A stretch of DNA of 64,000 nt from Ascarosepion bandense (GCA_037127315.1 JBBBDQ010001026.1:7140001-7204000), one strand, 5' to 3'. Shown: positions 1-11,598, counted from the first letter of the stretch. Notes: a model not told the origin generated them from the letters alone. Numbers and translations are program-made.

Positions 1-89
1 AAGACAAAAGGGATGGTTTGCTATTGTTAATATTGCATAGGAGTTCCTAGCTGAGACGTTTTGAGAGAGTCGAACTATTTGAAATATTT

Positions 90-182
90 GCATAAGTAAA
101 TGGGACAAATTCAACTGGAATTCGAACTCGGCTCTTCAATTTCTCATTCCGAGCCGATATCCATTACTACAACGCACCTTCA
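90..182 (-). mobile_element. tRNA-derived SINE, head fragment
   Basis: Reverse complement carries the tRNA-like head of the main SINE family of this window: an A-box-like stretch and a B box of the form GAGTTCGAATTCC, with the shared phrase GATATCGGCTCGGAA. Only the head and the first part of the body remain. Family assignment rests on about ten other copies in the window. Confidence 0.7.
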
Positions 183-306
183 GAGAAGCTTATGAGTTGG
201 AAAACCTTGGATTTCGTGATATTGTTATGGGTATTTAAAAATATCCTGTTATATTAAAAGAATTATGATCTAATTAACCTACGGGCTTCTTTTGATATGC
301 ATTATT

Positions 307-604
307 GTGCAAGGGATATCGAATTGGAATAAGAAATCAGAGAACCAAGTTCGAATTTCAGTTGAATTCGTGGCATTCACTTAAAATACCCTTGGGAAAG
401 TTATTGATTCATGTCTTCTCTCTTTCTCTCCCTCTTTCTCTCTCTCTCTCTCTCTAGCTATAGGTTCAATAATGGGGCAGATTGGGTTTTATAGCCTTGG
501 CTGGCAACTAGTCTACCGCAAAAGAAATAGCAACTTACTGCCGAGTCAGTTACGTCTCGAAAAAGATATGATCGCCCAAAATTATGGCACGTAACTAACA
601 CGTT
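307..604 (+). mobile_element. tRNA-derived SINE, near full length
   Basis: Runs from the degenerate tRNA-like head through the body phrase GGCTGGCAACTAGTCTACCG to the end GGCACGTAACTAAC. A (TC)n expansion at about 418-466 sits where other copies have a short CTTCCCTCC tract, so the microsatellite grew inside the SINE. Confidence 0.75.
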
Positions 605-884
605 ACATGACTAATTTTGGGATTTTACTTAAGTCTTCAACGTCTTCAATTTATACAGTCAGTTCCTCTAAATATTTCTTCTATATATGCACTATATATG
701 GTAGGCCACGGCTTAATATGGACCAAAGAAGGAGGAAATGTACCGAATTGAAAGATCCAATTCATCGCATGCGCAATAAAAAATATTATGCCATTTTATA
801 TTTTAAGTAGCAGTTTAGCCCGGTTTCACTCTGGTAGTTTAAGGAATAATAAGAATAAAAAAAAACATATGATGAATTTGCATA

Positions 885-1475
885 GCAAATACTTACACAA
901 CGTCCACCCTCGTCCCTTTTATAGATATAGATAACAATGTAGAATGTCTGTATTGGTGGGATGGGGAGGGGGCCACATATACAGATATAGATAATATAAT
1001 GTGAGGTGATCGATACTATATAATAATCAATACATAAACTGATCCCTGACATTTTGGGGTGATAATATATATTTTTCTACCCCTAATTTTGGCTTTCTGA
1101 AAAATTTCAAGGTGTCGTTAGCGTTCTAAAATTTTGATCTACATCTGAGCGCAACTCCCGTCGAGCTAGACCGCAAAATGCAGACGCTAAGTCGAATCTA
1201 TCAAACAAACAAATACTTACACAACGTCCACCTTCGTCACTTTTATAGATATAGATGACAATGTAGAATGTCTCTTTTCGATAAGGGTGGAAAGGGGAGG
1301 GGAAACATATATAGATATAGATAATATACAGTGTGGTGATCGATTCTATACTATAATCAATACATAAACTGATCCCTGACTTTGTGGGGTGATAATATAT
1401 ATTTTTCTACCACTGATTTTTTATTTCTGAAAAATTTCAAGATATCGTTAGCGTTCTAAAATTTTGATCTTTAGT
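885..1475. repeat. 323-bp unit in 1.8 tandem copies
   Basis: The segment starting AAATACTTACACAACGTCC at 888 recurs at 1211, a period of 323 bp, with scattered differences. A third copy in the same orientation lies at about 51808-52030. No coding content is recognised. The unit could be a non-autonomous element or an old satellite monomer. Confidence 0.8.
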
Positions 1476-1479
1476 TAAG

Positions 1480-1601
1480 AGGGAAGAAATAGATTAATAC
1501 CTTTCCCAATGGTAATTTTGCGTAAGTGAATGCAAGTAATTCAAACTCGGCCCCGATTTCTCGTTCCGAGCCGATATCCGCTGCACCACAACGCACATCC
1601 T
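1480..1601 (-). mobile_element. tRNA-derived SINE, head fragment
   Basis: Antisense head and proximal body of the main SINE family (GAGCCGATATCC near the 3' side of the plus strand). It abuts the second copy of the 323-bp repeat on one side and the 3' end of an RTE-type LINE on the other. Confidence 0.7.
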
Positions 1602-1607
1602 GAATCT

Positions 1608-3895
1608 ATCTTCTTCTTTTTCTATGTGCCTTCTCCCTTCAGGACGTAGGTGATCATGACCATCCACTTTTCCCTATCCCTGATGGCTCTGAGCACGCCT
1701 TCTCCTGTTACACCGTGCACTCCTCGTTCCGTCATCCACCGGATTAGGTCCTTCAAATATGTTATCCGTCGCTTTCCTCTGTCTCTTTTTCCCTCTATCT
1801 GCCCTGTTAGTATCAGATTCTCCAACCCCTCCTTCCTCATTGCGTGTCCCAGGAACTTCAGCTGTCTCTTGTTGATGCTCAGTATTAATTTCCTTTTTGC
1901 TTCCATAATTTCCAAAACCTCATCATTGCTCACATGCTCGATCCATGATATTCGCAGCGTCCTTCTGTAGAACCACATTTCAGTTGCTTCAAGTTTTTCC
2001 TTCACTTTTTTCCCTTCATCTTTGATGATAATGTCTAGCATTCACTGCCATATTGAAGGACGGACAGCACGTAGCAATCTAGTTCTCTCTTCCTAGTTTC
2101 TAGTGAAATTGTCCTGTTTCTTAATACTTTACTCAACTTCTGGAATGCTTACTTCGCCATGCCAATTCGCCTTCGGATCTCTTTGTCGCACTTTCCGTCT
2201 TTTGTTAGAACACTTCCCAGGTATTTAAATTTTTATACCTGCTTGATTTTGATTATCCCCTACCTGTATTTAGCATATTGGGCTGTCCTTGTTTACTGAT
2301 AACCATGCATTCATTTTTCGTGCAGTTTATTTCTAGTCCTTTCTTGTTACTTTCTTCTGCTACCTTCTGCTACCTTCTGCTACCTTCTGTAGAAGGTCTT
2401 GTAGTTTCCTTTCTGTGTCTGCTATCAGCACTGTATCATCTGCGTAGCTTAGGTTGTTTAAATTGTGGCCTCCGATTCCGAAACCAGGCATAAATTCTAG
2501 GGTCCTCAAAATATTCTCGCTGTACAAGTTGAATAGATCCGATAAAATAGTCACATTTTGTCCTACGCCCCTTTCTATCTTTGTATATCTACTCAATTCA
2601 TTACCTGTCCGTGTGCAAGTGGTTTGCTGCCAGTAGATATTCTTGATTACTCTCAAGTCTTTCCCAAATATGTCCAGGCTGCCGAGCATCACCATCAGTT
2701 CTTTGTGGCGTATTTTGTCAAACGCCTTCGCATAATCAATGAAGCAAAGTTATAAGTCATTCTTCATTTGTATTGCCTTTTCGGAGAACATCCTAATCAT
2801 AAATCTGGCATTCACTGTTCTCCTGTCTTTAACGAAACCACACTATTCTTGTCCTATCTCTGGCCTGATTCTGCTTCTCGCTCTATTCATCAGGATTCGT
2901 GACAATCAGTTTTGTTATATGGCTCATTAAACTGATGGTTCTTTGGAGTTAGCACTCGTTTGCTTCTGGCTTCTTAGCTAGTGATATGACGATAGACTTG
3001 CTGAGATCATCTGGCATAACCCCACAATTATAAATTTCATTTATTATTTCAGTAATTTTTTCTATACCAATTTTTTCCAGAAATATCAGTAGCTCTATGA
3101 CTATGCCGTCTGGTCCGGCTGCTTTGTTTCTATTCAGTTTGGCTGCTGCAGATTCCACTTCAGACTTTAATATTCCCGGTCCGTCCTAATCTTTGTGTAT
3201 TATTGGTTGCTCTCTCTTGGCGTAGAAAAGATCTTTTATATATTCTTCCCATCGTTGGAGTATTTCCTCTTTCTCCAATATGATTGTTCCATCCTTATAT
3301 TTTAGACATCCTATTGAAGAGCAGGTTTTTTGTCCGGTCAATTCTTTTATTTCCTTATGCATGTCTGCTTTATTATTACTGCTCAGTCTCGCTACTTCTG
3401 CACATTTGTCATTGAGTCATTCCTCTTTAGCCTGTCTGCATTTTCTTCTTATTTTCTTGTGTAGTTCCATGTACTCCAATCCATGTCTTGATATAATTTT
3501 CTGCATCCTTTGCATCATTTCCAGAATCTCTTCCGTCATCCCCTCGTTTTTCTTTATGCGCCTATTTTCCTTTGAGGCAATGCTGTTTGCTGATGTCAGT
3601 ATTGCTTCCTTTAGCGAGTCCCATTTTCAGTGTCCTTTCCTAGTTTGTTCTTTGTCTGTGATTTTCACGCTGTTAGTGTATTCTTTCTGTAGTTTGAGGT
3701 CATGCACAAGTGCGTTGTATATCAGTTTTGGTGCTGCATTAGACCTCTTTAATCATCGGAGTTTCACTTTTAATTTGCAGATGACTGGGACATGGTCGCT
3801 TCCACAGTCAGCACCTGGATAGCCTTTGCTTTGAACCATTGCATTTCTGAATACATAAGTCTGCCATTCGTCTTCACTTAGTGTATTGCTACCAG
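1608..3895 (-). mobile_element. RTE-type non-LTR retrotransposon, copy A (decayed)
   Basis: Reading the minus strand gives, in order: the end of an APE-type endonuclease (ADCGSDHVPVICKLK near 3800-3760), a linker, the start of the reverse transcriptase (KLNRNKAAGPDGIVIELL near 3130), the catalytic box SYADDTVLIADT near 2440, and the C-terminal block with WFYRRTLRISW and LKFLGHAMRKEGLE (2041-1622). The order is that of a LINE ORF2. Several stops and frameshifts interrupt it, and the 5' half of the endonuclease is missing. A TGCTACCTTC triplication near 2357-2386 lies in the RT. At least four other large copies of this family lie in the window. Assignment to the RTE clade is by recall and needs a phylogeny. 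Confidence 0.85.
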
Positions 3896-4560
3896 GTATA
3901 CTCTGGTGCTCTCACCATATATCTAGAGATACTTGATAATATCAATATATACGTTGCTGTCATTTTAGATGGCATATGGCTATAAATCTAATTTCTAACG
4001 ACACGGGTCCACTCGTATAACTTTAAAATTATTACCTGGTGGTAATAGTGTGTAACGATCCATAATATTTTCATCCAATGCAGTACTAATAATGAGAAGG
4101 ATAATCTTTAAATAACATTATGCATGCGAAAATACCTCATCCGAAATACCACTGTCGAAAAAATTAAGTCTGCTATTATAAAATTCTAAAGCAAAATAGA
4201 ATATGTGTTGGTGCAGCACATTGACTGCTTGTAAGTTCTCCATTTATTTATCAGTGCTTCTGTGGTTGAAGTGAGAAAAACGATGCCCATGTTGTTTCAT
4301 TAGTATCTCAGGATTTAGTACTGTTTATTTCATTAGGGAAGGGTTACGAAAAGAAAAAATATAAAAATGGGGGTGAATACAGTGATTATCTTTTAATTAA
4401 AAAAAAAAAATTGTTACATATATTTGAAATGATTTGTTTGAACATTATTTTTGATCGATACTCATATTTAAGTACATATTCTGTTTTTAATTAAACAGTA
4501 TTATATATTTATATCTACCGGCCTGATTATTTACGATAAATTTGTATTACGAATATGTGT
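3896..4560. other. AT-rich intergenic stretch, nothing recognised
   Basis: AT-rich with no sustained open frame, no recognisable repeat edge and only short A tracts (near 4400). Confidence 0.5.
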
Positions 4561-4652
4561 ATCATCCGACAGGATTCGAACCTGCGTCCCCTATCTACAT
4601 AGAGGAAGCTACCATGTGATCTGGCACATCTTAGACTTATCGACCACGAATG
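4560..4652 (-). tRNA. tRNA-like remnant (class II, Leu/Ser-like) or SINE head
   Basis: The reverse complement contains a good B box (GCAGGTTCGAATCCTGTC), an A-box-like GTGGTCGATAAGTCTAAG and a long spacing between them suggestive of a variable arm. The acceptor stem does not pair well and no clean anticodon arm is visible, so this is more likely a tRNA pseudogene or an orphan SINE head than a working gene. Confidence 0.4.
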
Positions 4653-4790
4653 ACCGTCAGTCTAAAAGAGGTTTTAATCAAGCCTATATAACACAATTTT
4701 CTATTCATCGCAATAAACATATCTGCTCTGACATGTATCGTAAATCATTTCAAATTGTCGGTTGTTTATAACTATATTGTGTATATATAT

Positions 4791-5133
4791 ATACACTACC
4801 GGCCATAATTATTAGGTCACGCCAGTGTTTTAAAAAATGATGTATTTCATACTATCTTTTGGTATTTATTGCTAAGTGAGTAATTGTAATAATTGTAAGT
4901 GAAAAAATAGGATAGTTCATTTGTTAATACTGCACAATAAAATGTGCATTAAATGAATTTATAAATATTTAATAATCACCTGTATTGCAGTTTCATCAAT
5001 GAAAGAATGAAGAACATTTAGGGTGATTCAGAAGAGTTCATCTTTGCTTCCTTGTCTTGTAAAATTTTACAAAGTAATGATAAAAAAACATTTTTGTTTA
5101 GAATTATCCACTTGGCAATAAATACTAAAAAGG
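4791..5133. mobile_element. Tc1-like MITE, right end eroded
   Basis: The left end reads TACACTACCGGCCATAATTA directly after a TA run, resembling Tc1-type termini. The stretch at 4855-4890 (GGTATTTATTGCTAAGTG) is matched in inverted orientation at 5098-5133 (CACTTGGCAATAAATACTA). This gives a short non-coding element with long subterminal inverted repeats. Its outer right terminus has been replaced by a (TA)n(TG)n microsatellite. Confidence 0.55.
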
Positions 5134-5142
5134 TATATATAT

Positions 5143-5183
<41 letters not shown>

Positions 5184-5221
5184 TTCGTGTGCGCATCTGG
5201 GTGTGCTCTCTCTCTCTCTCA
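5134..5221. repeat. Compound microsatellite (TA)n(TG)n...(TC)n
   Basis: Consecutive TA, TG and TC dinucleotide runs. They overwrite the expected right end of the adjacent MITE. Confidence 0.9.
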
Positions 5222-5244
5222 TTGAACCATATATTTCTCGGTTC

Positions 5245-6188
5245 ACACTCCTCTCACTTTATTGTGAGGGTACCAGGTTGGCGGTTTTCTGATTGGAGCC
5301 CTAACTCTTGCGTAGCGTCGAGGGCGGCTGCTCTGATCAACAGTGGCATAATATCAGGGTTCTTGCAGTACCATGTCGCGCATGGATAGCTGTCCCTGCA
5401 TACGCTTCCTTTGGGCTCTCCACCTTAGCACCACAGCAGGTCTCGTTACCCTCGTCAGAGTGTATGCCCCAACACTCTCTACCACACCGAACTCCAAGAA
5501 TGATCTCTATGACAAGTTTGCAGCCACCATCAGCAGCATCCTAAACAAGAAAGAGCTTGTTCTCCTGGGCGAATTCAATGCCAGGGTGGGTGCAGATTGT
5601 AACTCCTGGTCCTCGTGCCTTGGACGGTTTGGTGTTGGCAAGATGAACAACAATCACCAGAGACTACTCCAGCTATGCACATACCACAACCTGTGCATAA
5701 CCAACTGTTTTTGCAAGACCAAACCTCTGGAACCAGTTGGATTTAATTTTTGTCAGACGAACAACAATTAAGAACTTTTTTATACTCGCTCTTATCACAG
5801 CGGATGTGCGTTGTGGTGCAGTGTATATCGACTTCGAACGACGAATCGGGGAGCCGAGTTCGAAATACAGTTGGATTCCTTGCATACACCTAGGCACAAA
5901 TAACCTTGGGAAGGGCATTACTCCGTCTCTTCCCTCCAGATATGGGTTAAATAATAGAATAGATTGGGTTTTATATCCTTGCCAGGCAACCAGTCTACCG
6001 CAGAAAGCAATGGCAACCTGCTGCGGGATAATCTTCTGCCCATTCAGTCATGTCTCTTTCGAGACATGATCGTCCAATGTGCGTATCGCGTATGGCACTT
6101 AACTGACTTACTTATCACGTCGCGGCCTGTGATATAAGATCAAGCACCAGCCGAAGAGGTAACTTCATAGCAAGAAGCAAAGGAATCC
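5245..6188 (+). pseudogene. RTE-type LINE (second subfamily), endonuclease part
   Basis: Fragment of an APE-type endonuclease: LVTLVRVYAPTLS near 5445, LVLLGEFNARVGAD near 5560-5600 (the GDFN catalytic motif as GEFN), FGVGKMNNNHQRLLQLCTYH near 5625-5690, and DLIFVRRTTIKN near 5740. It is broken by a SINE (5799-6110) and resumes at 6119-6188 with KIKHQPKR. The same ORF continues at 7870 with DVNKIRQPNLVGLFAERFES, so the CR1-type LINE between 6189 and 7864 was inserted into this element. The N-terminal part of the endonuclease is shortened by a deletion near 5380-5405. Confidence 0.8.
5799..6110 (+). mobile_element. tRNA-derived SINE, full length with 8-bp TSD
   Basis: Complete 312-bp copy: A box TGGTGCAGTG, B box GAGTTCGAAATAC, body CAACCAGTCTACCGCAGAAA, and the end GGCACTTAACTGACTTA. 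It is flanked by CTTATCAC at 5791-5798 and 6111-6118, a convincing target-site duplication, inside the endonuclease coding region of an RTE-type LINE. Confidence 0.9.
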
Positions 6189-7864
6189 ACATCACACCCT
6201 CGCTGATTTCTAGCATAATCTCAAAACTGGACCCTCACAAAACGAGTGGTGGGGATGGAATCCCAGTCATAGTTTTGAAGAATTGTGCCCCTGAACTCTC
6301 CTCTACCCTATCTAAGCTCTACAACCTCTGCCTATCTTCCTCCTGCTTTCCTGCCTGTTGGAAGTCTTCTTCTGTGGTTCCAATATTCAAGAACACTGGT
6401 GAACCATCGGACCCCGCAAATTACCGCCCCATCAGCCTTCTTCCAATCTTCGGCAAAGTGTTCGAAGCCATTATCAATGCCGAAGTCGTTCAGCATCTCA
6501 CAGCCCACGGGCTCCTCTCGGACAAACAGTATGGCTTCCGCTTCGCCAGGTCCACTGCTGACATGCTAACGACCATCACCGAGTATATATATTAGGCTCT
6601 CGACACGAATGGTGAAGCCCGAAACGTCGCCTTGGATATCTCTAAAGCATTCGACAGAGTATGGCATGCCGGCCTTCTACGGAAACTTCGAAGCTATGGC
6701 ATAACTGGACTTTTGTTGGACAATCCGGTCATTCCTCTCTAACTGCACACTGAAGGTGGTATTAAACAGACATGCCTCCCAGAACTACCCTACAAACGCG
6801 GGTGTACCCCAAGGTTCTATCCTAGGTCCTACGCTCTTTCTAATCTACATCAATGATCTCCCCGATACCATAAGATCACAAGTAGGCATGTACGCCGATG
6901 ATACCACAGTTTACTATCGCCTCGATCAAAAATCTGGTGTAGGTGACAAGGCGACCCTCGCTGCCGAGCTTGAGAAGGACCTCCAATTCGTGGTGGATTG
7001 GGGTAAGAAATGGCTCGTAAAACTCAATTCTTCCAAAACAAAGCTGCTGTCAATTAACCACCATAGACACCCGCACCTCCCTCCCATTAGCATGGAGCAG
7101 GCTTGTCTCACAGAGAGTAAATCACTACGCCTGCTTGGCCTGACACTCTCAGCGGACCTCAAGTGGAATGACTACGTCGAATCCATTGCTAAATCCGCAA
7201 CTATGAAAGTCGGCTCTCTGTGCAGGGCCCGGAAATTCTTTCCGTCTGAATCTATCCTGCAATTATATAAATCCACCATCCGCCCGTGTATTGAGTACTG
7301 CTGCCACATCTGGTCGGGTGCCCCTTCTATTCTCCTCGGGGTTCTTGACAAAATACAGCAAAGAATCTGTAATGTGATTGATACCGACTTGGCTGACCGC
7401 CTGCAGTATCTCTCTCACCGGCCTGACGTGGCTTCCCTGTGCCTCTTCTATAAATACTTTCATGGCTTCTGCTCTGACGAATTTAAATCACTTGTGCCCC
7501 CTAGATGTGAATTTGCACGTGATACTAGAATGGCAACTAGGTCCCACCCTTTTACAGTGAAACGGATGAAATGTAACCGCAATTTCTACTCCAACACTTT
7601 CTTTCCTCGCGCTTCCCGCCTGTGGAATTCCCTACCGCATGCTTGCTTTCCCGACGGCTACAACCTCCAGGAGTTTAAATGTAAGGTCAATAGACACCTC
7701 CTAACACATTAACTCACACCCACTCTCTCCAACTCTCTCGCTATGTACATTCTAAGTCGTCTATCACCCTCCTTCTGATATTTCCTACACCCAATCCCTC
7801 TATGTAACCCCCTGCGCTATAGTGGCAGTGGAATGCCTTGCTTGGGGTGACACGATTAAAAAAA
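6189..7864 (+). mobile_element. CR1/Jockey-type LINE, 5'-truncated
   Basis: Reverse transcriptase reading frame from ITPSLISSIISKLDPHKTSG to the 3' end. It includes PANYRPISLLPIFGKVFEAI, LDISKAFDRVWHAG near 6635-6670, [20 protein letters not shown] near 6800-6850, the catalytic box MYADDTTVYY near 6890-6915, and the C-terminal block RASRLWNSLPHACFPDGYN, FKCKVNRHLLTH. The 3' UTR ends GTGGCAGTGGAATGCCTTGC...TTGGGGTGACACGATT and a short A tract. AATCC at 6184-6188 and 7865-7869 is a candidate short target duplication. Two lesions (a stop near 6593 and a frameshift near 6740) separate the RT halves. Confidence 0.85.
6756..7712 (+). pseudogene. C-terminal half of CR1/Jockey-type reverse transcriptase (318 codons)
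   Basis: The longest open stretch of the LINE. It begins inside the RT just before the [11 protein letters not shown] motif, so the ATG at 6756 is internal, not a natural start. It contains the YADD catalytic pair at about residues 46-50, a thumb region and the family-typical C terminus rich in aromatic and Arg residues. The palm N-terminal half is in other frames upstream, so the copy cannot encode a full enzyme. Its TH-stop ending before the 3' UTR matches the truncated copies at 36552-36966 and 16399-16729. Confidence 0.85.
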
Positions 7865-7865
7865 A

Positions 7866-8530
7866 ATCCTCGCATTGATGTCAACAAGATTAGACAACCA
7901 AACCTTGTGGGGCTGTTTGCTGAGAGATTTGAGAGCAAATTTAAAACCTCACAAACCGAGGACAGTGCCACAAAGAAGTAGGTTGTTTTACGGGACACTA
8001 TTCACTGTGCCGTCTCGTCCACCTTTTAGAGAAAGAACTCAAAGTCACATTGGTTTGTGTCAAAGTCCTCCGAGATGACTCCCGTCATTAAAGCCAAGCG
8101 CGCCGCTCTAGCGAGTCACCCAGCGAGAGAAACCTACATATCCTTTGTGTTGCCAGGAGTAAATCTCAGCAGACATTGCATCGACGAGTACTGAACAGAG
8201 CACAGTGAAAAAATTCAGACAGCAGCAATCACAGGAAATATGAGAGGAATGTATCCATAAAGACAGGAATGGGACTTGAGCAGAAAAAGACACGCCCTTC
8301 ATATCCACTACTGGGTGGTTTATATGAAGGATCTACAGACAAAAAACATGACTGAGAGATGGGTGGGATTATTCTAACCTGTACTCCCAACAAAATGTAG
8401 CGACGACTACAGCCCTTGACGCCACTGAATGACTACCTGTCGTGGAAGAGCTCGACGATAGCGGTACCCAGCGAGGCCATCAACAGCTTGGCTACAGGGA
8501 AAGCTCCAGGCAATGATGGAATTACCCCGA
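7866..8530 (+). pseudogene. RTE-type LINE (second subfamily), continuation into RT
   Basis: Resumes the element interrupted at 6188. Frame-broken translation gives DVNKIRQPNLVGLFAERFES, then SSEMTPVIKAKRAALASHP near 8065-8120, EKIQTAAITGNMRGMYP near 8200-8260, and the start of the RT as AINSLATGKAPGNDGI near 8475-8525. Many stops are present. The rest of the RT is absent; a SINE head fragment follows. Confidence 0.8.
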
Positions 8531-8535
8531 TCTTT

Positions 8536-8583
8536 CTTTATTCCGAGCCGATATCAACTGCACTGCAAAGCACATCCTACGTA
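8536..8583 (-). mobile_element. tRNA-derived SINE, head scrap
   Basis: TTCCGAGCCGATATCAACTG and GCAAAGCACATCC match the antisense head of the main SINE family. Nothing of the body remains. Confidence 0.5.
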
Positions 8584-8950
8584 TATAATAGCCTGCAATA
8601 TCAACCTGTCTGATATTGCGAGGCACATTAATACATATTTCGTGCTAATATTTTACTAGTAACCAACGATGCTTCAGATGTGGTGTTGGCCAAAATAATA
8701 AATAAATAAATAAATAAAAATATGAATATATATGGGGTATGGGTAGGTTTTGATTGCTATCACAATGCGCTTAGTAAAATAAAGGAAGGTAAAGAAGTTG
8801 TTGGGTATTACCCATTTATCAATCATTAATATTTCGAGATCAAAATCTCATCTTCAGAATGATAGGAGAGCTTAAGTTCACGTCAGATCGTGGTGCGTGC
8901 CTTTCATCCAATGGTCATCTTTCGCTGATACTGCAGCCGTTAATTATAAT

Positions 8951-8991
<41 letters not shown>

Positions 8992-9241
8992 TTTGTTTAT
9001 ATGTGTGCGCGTTGACCGAAAGCGGGATTTGGCGTTTTCGCATATCAAATTATACAAGATGTATACGCACACAAACACACACACAACCTAAATGCACGCA
9101 CACACGCAAACACATACACACACACATGATGAATACCGGACGGCAATTGAAAGGGAAAAAATATGTATATATAGCAATAAACAACGCCTCCAATTAAAGC
9201 AGACAGATCTAGCATCACATCGTTATTACAAAACTCTCCTA

Positions 9242-9317
<76 letters not shown>

Positions 9318-9425
9318 CGCGCATGTCTGTGCATGCCTGTGCTAGAGAATAATAAATGAGGATCTGTACAGCTTTAAATGATACTTCGTCATTTAAGAAC
9401 TACCAACAGCAGCAACAACTAAAAT
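8584..9425. other. Non-coding stretch with microsatellites
   Basis: Holds (AATA)n near 8697-8722, (GT)n near 8950-8988, a CA-rich run near 9065-9125 and (TA)n(GT)n at 9246-9317. No gene or transposon body recognised; the reading frames across the GT and CA runs are composition artefacts. Confidence 0.75.
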
Positions 9426-9429
9426 GGAT

Positions 9430-11400
9430 AGGATAAAATTGGAAAAGAATATAACAGAATAATAAAGACATTAAATGGGACTCACTAAAGGAAGCGATGG
9501 TGACCTCAGCGAACAAAATTGACCCAAAGGAAATCAGACGCAGAAGAAAAAACGAGTGGATGACTGAAGAGATTCTCCACATGATGCAAAGGAGACAAAA
9601 AATAACGCCAAGACATGGAGGAGAGTACAAGAAACTACGCAGGGAGATATGAAACAAATGCAGACAGGCTAAAGAGGAATGGCTCAACAACAAATGCACA
9701 GAAGTAGAGAGACTGAGCAGGAACAATAAAGCAGAGATGCAGAAAGAGATAAGAGAACTGACAGAACAACAAACCTGCTCCCCAACAGGATGCATAAAAT
9801 CCAAGGATGGAACAATCATATTGGAGAAAGAGGAAATACTCCAGCGATGGGAAGAGTATATAAAGGATCTTTTTGTGACAGGAGAGAACCCCGAGAATAC
9901 ACAAGGAGGAGGATGGACCGGAAATATTAAAATCCGAAGTGGAAGCTGTAATGGACAAACTGAACAGAAACAAAGCAGTTGGTCCAGACGGCGTCGTAAT
10001 AGAGTTGCTGTTAGCACTGGAAGAATATGGCATAGAAAAAATTACCGACATAATAAACGAAATTTATAATAGTGGAATAATACCAGACGAACTTTGCAAG
10101 TCGATATTTATAGCATTGCCGAAGAAACTAGGTGTAAACGAGTGCGAACTACACAGAACAATCAGCTGAATGAGTCACATTACAATACTGATTGTCAGAA
10201 TCTTGATGAATAGAGCGAGAAGCAGAATCAGGCCAGAGACAGGAACAGTGCGGGTTCGTCAAAGACATTGGAACAAGGAACGCCATATTTATGATTAGGA
10301 TGCTCTCCGAAAGAGCAATAGAAATGAAGAAAGACTTGTGCCTAAGTTTTATTGATTATGCGAAGGCATTCGACAAGATAGGTCTCAAAAAATTCATGGA
10401 GATGCTCGGCAGCCTCGACATTTTTGAGAAAGACATCAGAGTAATCAAGAATCTCTACCGGCAGCAAACTGCCTGCATACGGACATGTAACGATTTCAGC
10501 AGATTTACAAAGATAGAAAGAGGCGTAAGACAGAGATGTGTCTTTTCACCGGATCTGTTCAACTTGTACAGCGAGAATATCTTAAGGCCCCTAGATGACA
10601 CACCAGGATTTGTTATTAGAGGCCACAACTTGAACAACATAAGGTATGCAGGCGATGCAGTGCTGATTGCAGACACAGAAAGGAAACTACAAGACGTCCT
10701 ACAGAAGGTAGCGGTGGAGAGTGACAAAAGAAGGACTACAAATAAACTTTAAGTAAACTGAATGCACGGTCGTCAGTAAAAGAACCAAGCAAGTACAAAA
10801 ATTTAAATACCTAGGAAGTGTTCTAACAAGTGATGTAAAGTGGGACACAGAGATCCGAAGGCAAATTGACATGGCAAAGGACGCGTTCCAGAAGCTGAGT
10901 AAAGTACTAACACCCAGGAAAATTTCACTAGAAACAAAGAAAAGACTGCTGGATTGCTATGTGATGTCAGTTCTTCAATACGGCAGTGAATGCCGGACAA
11001 TATCATCGAAAATGAAGACAAAACTTGAAGCCGTGGAAATGTGGTTCTACAGAAGTATGCTGCGGATATCGTGGACCGAGCATGCAAGCAACGATGAGGT
11101 GTTGGAAAATTGGTAACAAAGAGAAAATTAATACTGAGCATCAGGAAGAGACAACTGAAGTTCACGGGACACGCAATGAGGAAGGAGAGCTTGGAGAACC
11201 TGATACTGACTGGCCAGATAGAAGGGAAAAGAGACAGACAAAGGCAGTGGATAACATATTTGCAGGGCCTGATCAGGTGGATGCGGAACAAGTGTTGCCA
11301 GGTGTAACAGAAGCGAACATACTAAGAGCCACAAGGGATAGGGAGACGTGGAGAACCATGATCGCCTACGCCCTGAAAGGACAGGGCACATAGACGAAGA
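9430..11400 (+). mobile_element. RTE-type LINE, copy B (decayed)
   Basis: Same family as copy A but plus strand. It starts in the endonuclease-RT linker (EIRELTEQQTCSPTGCIKS near 9750). RT start DKLNRNKAVGPDGVVIELL lies at 9948-10010, FIDYAKAFDKIGLKKF near 10345, and RGVRQRCVFSPDLFNLYSEN near 10520-10580. The catalytic box reads RYAGDAVLIADT near 10645 instead of YADD, so the first catalytic aspartate is lost. C-terminal blocks KKRLLDCYVMSVLQYGSEC (10938-10994) and WFYRSMLRISW (11041-11073) follow. Several frameshifts are present; the element ends with the family-typical ALKGQGT-stop near 11393. Confidence 0.88.
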
Positions 11401-11514
11401 GAAATGTAATAAACATTAAGAGTAATAATAAATATATATTTTGCTGGTCCCAATTCGTTACATGTTGTATCAAATGTAATTTTATATTAATTATTAACAT
11501 ACATTTTATCTCAG

Positions 11515-11550
<36 letters not shown>

Positions 11551-11553
<3 letters not shown>

Positions 11554-11598
11554 CATCCGCAGACAGATCTGTTTCGCTGTATCACGGTTAAACAAAAT
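11551..11598 (-). ncRNA. Hammerhead ribozyme remnant, 3' half
   Basis: The reverse complement reads TTAACCGTGATACAGCGAAA then CAGATCTGTCTGCGGATGAC. Stem I strands, GAAA, stem III and the GUC cleavage triplet are present, but the CUGAUGA core and the 5' half of stem II have been deleted. It runs directly into (TA)n on its 3' side, as all other copies of the family do. Confidence 0.7.

Noticed and set aside
1650..1970. Plus-strand frames opposite the RTE-type LINE copies (also 3280-3822, 9400-10051, 38586-38966)
   Set aside because: Antisense shadows of LINE coding sequence.
4560..4652. A functional tRNA gene
   Set aside because: Acceptor stem does not pair and the anticodon arm is not clean.
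5245..7864. A genuinely chimeric LINE with RTE endonuclease and CR1 RT
   Set aside because: The RTE reading resumes at 7870 and a short duplication flanks the CR1 part, so it is a nested insertion.
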